From assembly GCA_022509025.1 (NCBI GenBank), contig JAFLUB010000002.1, positions 24,670-88,669 of the forward strand: a stretch of DNA of 64,000 nucleotides, in the 5' to 3' direction. This stretch comes from Oscillospiraceae bacterium. GTDB lineage: Bacteria; Bacillota; Clostridia; UBA1381. Below the pieces are notes generated by a model. The model saw only the letters and a program-made list of their open reading frames with translations, had not been told where the DNA came from and made no database searches. Position 1 is the first letter of the stretch. Every line of letters begins with the position of its first letter. This document shows positions 63,760-64,000 of this stretch, piece after piece. The translations under genes and the position numbers were made by a program.

Positions 63760-63966
63760 ATGAAAGTTATAGACAAAGATGATGAAAAATATAAGGCACT
63801 TCCAGATTTAAGAATGATATCAGCACCTCCTATAACACACCCTGATTTTGAACTATGGCAATTCAATGCAACTGAAGAAGCAAGAAAATATTTAGCTGGG
63901 CATTTAGGATATATAAAATATGCAAATGTGAATAATTTAATAAATAAATTATTTTACGTAGAATAA
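63760..63966 (+). CDS. Hypothetical protein or gene fragment
   Basis: 68 residues (MKVIDKDDEKYKALPDLRMI... ending NLINKLFYVE). The frame stays open upstream to about 63650 without a start codon, and there is no ribosome site at 63760, so this is probably the end of a broken gene. Family not recognised. Confidence 0.35.
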   Translation: MKVIDKDDEKYKALPDLRMISAPPITHPDFELWQFNATEEARKYLAGHLGYIKYANVNNLINKLFYVE

Positions 63967-64000
63967 AAATAAGAATTATATTATATAAAAATATAATTGG

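Overview
The window looks like a chromosome segment of a low-to-moderate GC gut Firmicute (class Clostridia). The basis is consensus TTGACA-17-TATAAT promoters, GGAGG ribosome sites, a short type I glutamine synthetase with an ANTAR regulator, dapL plus ddh lysine genes, SLH and BspA-type surface proteins and a Tn1549-type conjugation module. Species cannot be named from sequence alone.

Left chromosomal part (1-17862): a truncated secreted-protein gene, a GH36 alpha-galactosidase, then a nitrogen/lysine block: glnA, an ANTAR regulator, dapF, dapL, gltB and gltD. glnA and gltB share a layout in which a consensus promoter is followed almost at once by a terminator-like hairpin. After these come a hypothetical gene, a flavin-reductase-like protein, ddh, greA, a YkvI-like transporter and four tRNAs (Pro, Val, Thr, Tyr).

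Integrative conjugative element (17846-60301, about 42.4 kb): it is bounded by a 17-bp direct repeat that is the 3' end of tRNA-Tyr. Layout: integrase; relE/relB-like toxin-antitoxin; LexA/CI-type repressor with divergent Cro-like regulator and operators; ParA, and ParB fused to a Lar-like zinc domain; small zinc proteins; C-terminal cytosine methyltransferase fragment; SSB; RepA_N initiator with five 23-bp-phased iterons inside its gene; sigma factor; DUF3801-like protein; VirD4; tandem SpoVG; pilin-like, VirB6, PrgI and VirB4 proteins; toprim protein; NlpC/P60 hydrolase; MobP relaxase, MobC and probable oriT; ArdC-like antirestriction protein. Four 25-bp dyads (ACTTTGTA-N9-TACAAAGT), three between genes and one inside parB, are the best parS candidates.

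Cargo (47406-59982): a surface/secretion set (repeat protein, SLH-anchored protein, BspA-like leucine-rich-repeat protein, ribbon-helix-helix regulator with a secreted subtilase) and two AT-rich three-gene cassettes of unknown function with the same plan (multi-TM protein, single-TM protein, soluble protein of about 200 residues) on either side of the subtilase. The second cassette lies between two copies of the element's right-end sequence, which suggests stepwise growth of the element.

Right chromosomal part (60302-64000): the displaced tRNA-Tyr terminator, a YdcF-like protein, debris that includes IS21-like end repeats and a copy of the element's left end, tRNA-Arg, a single-ORF IS3-family transposase and decayed coding sequence.
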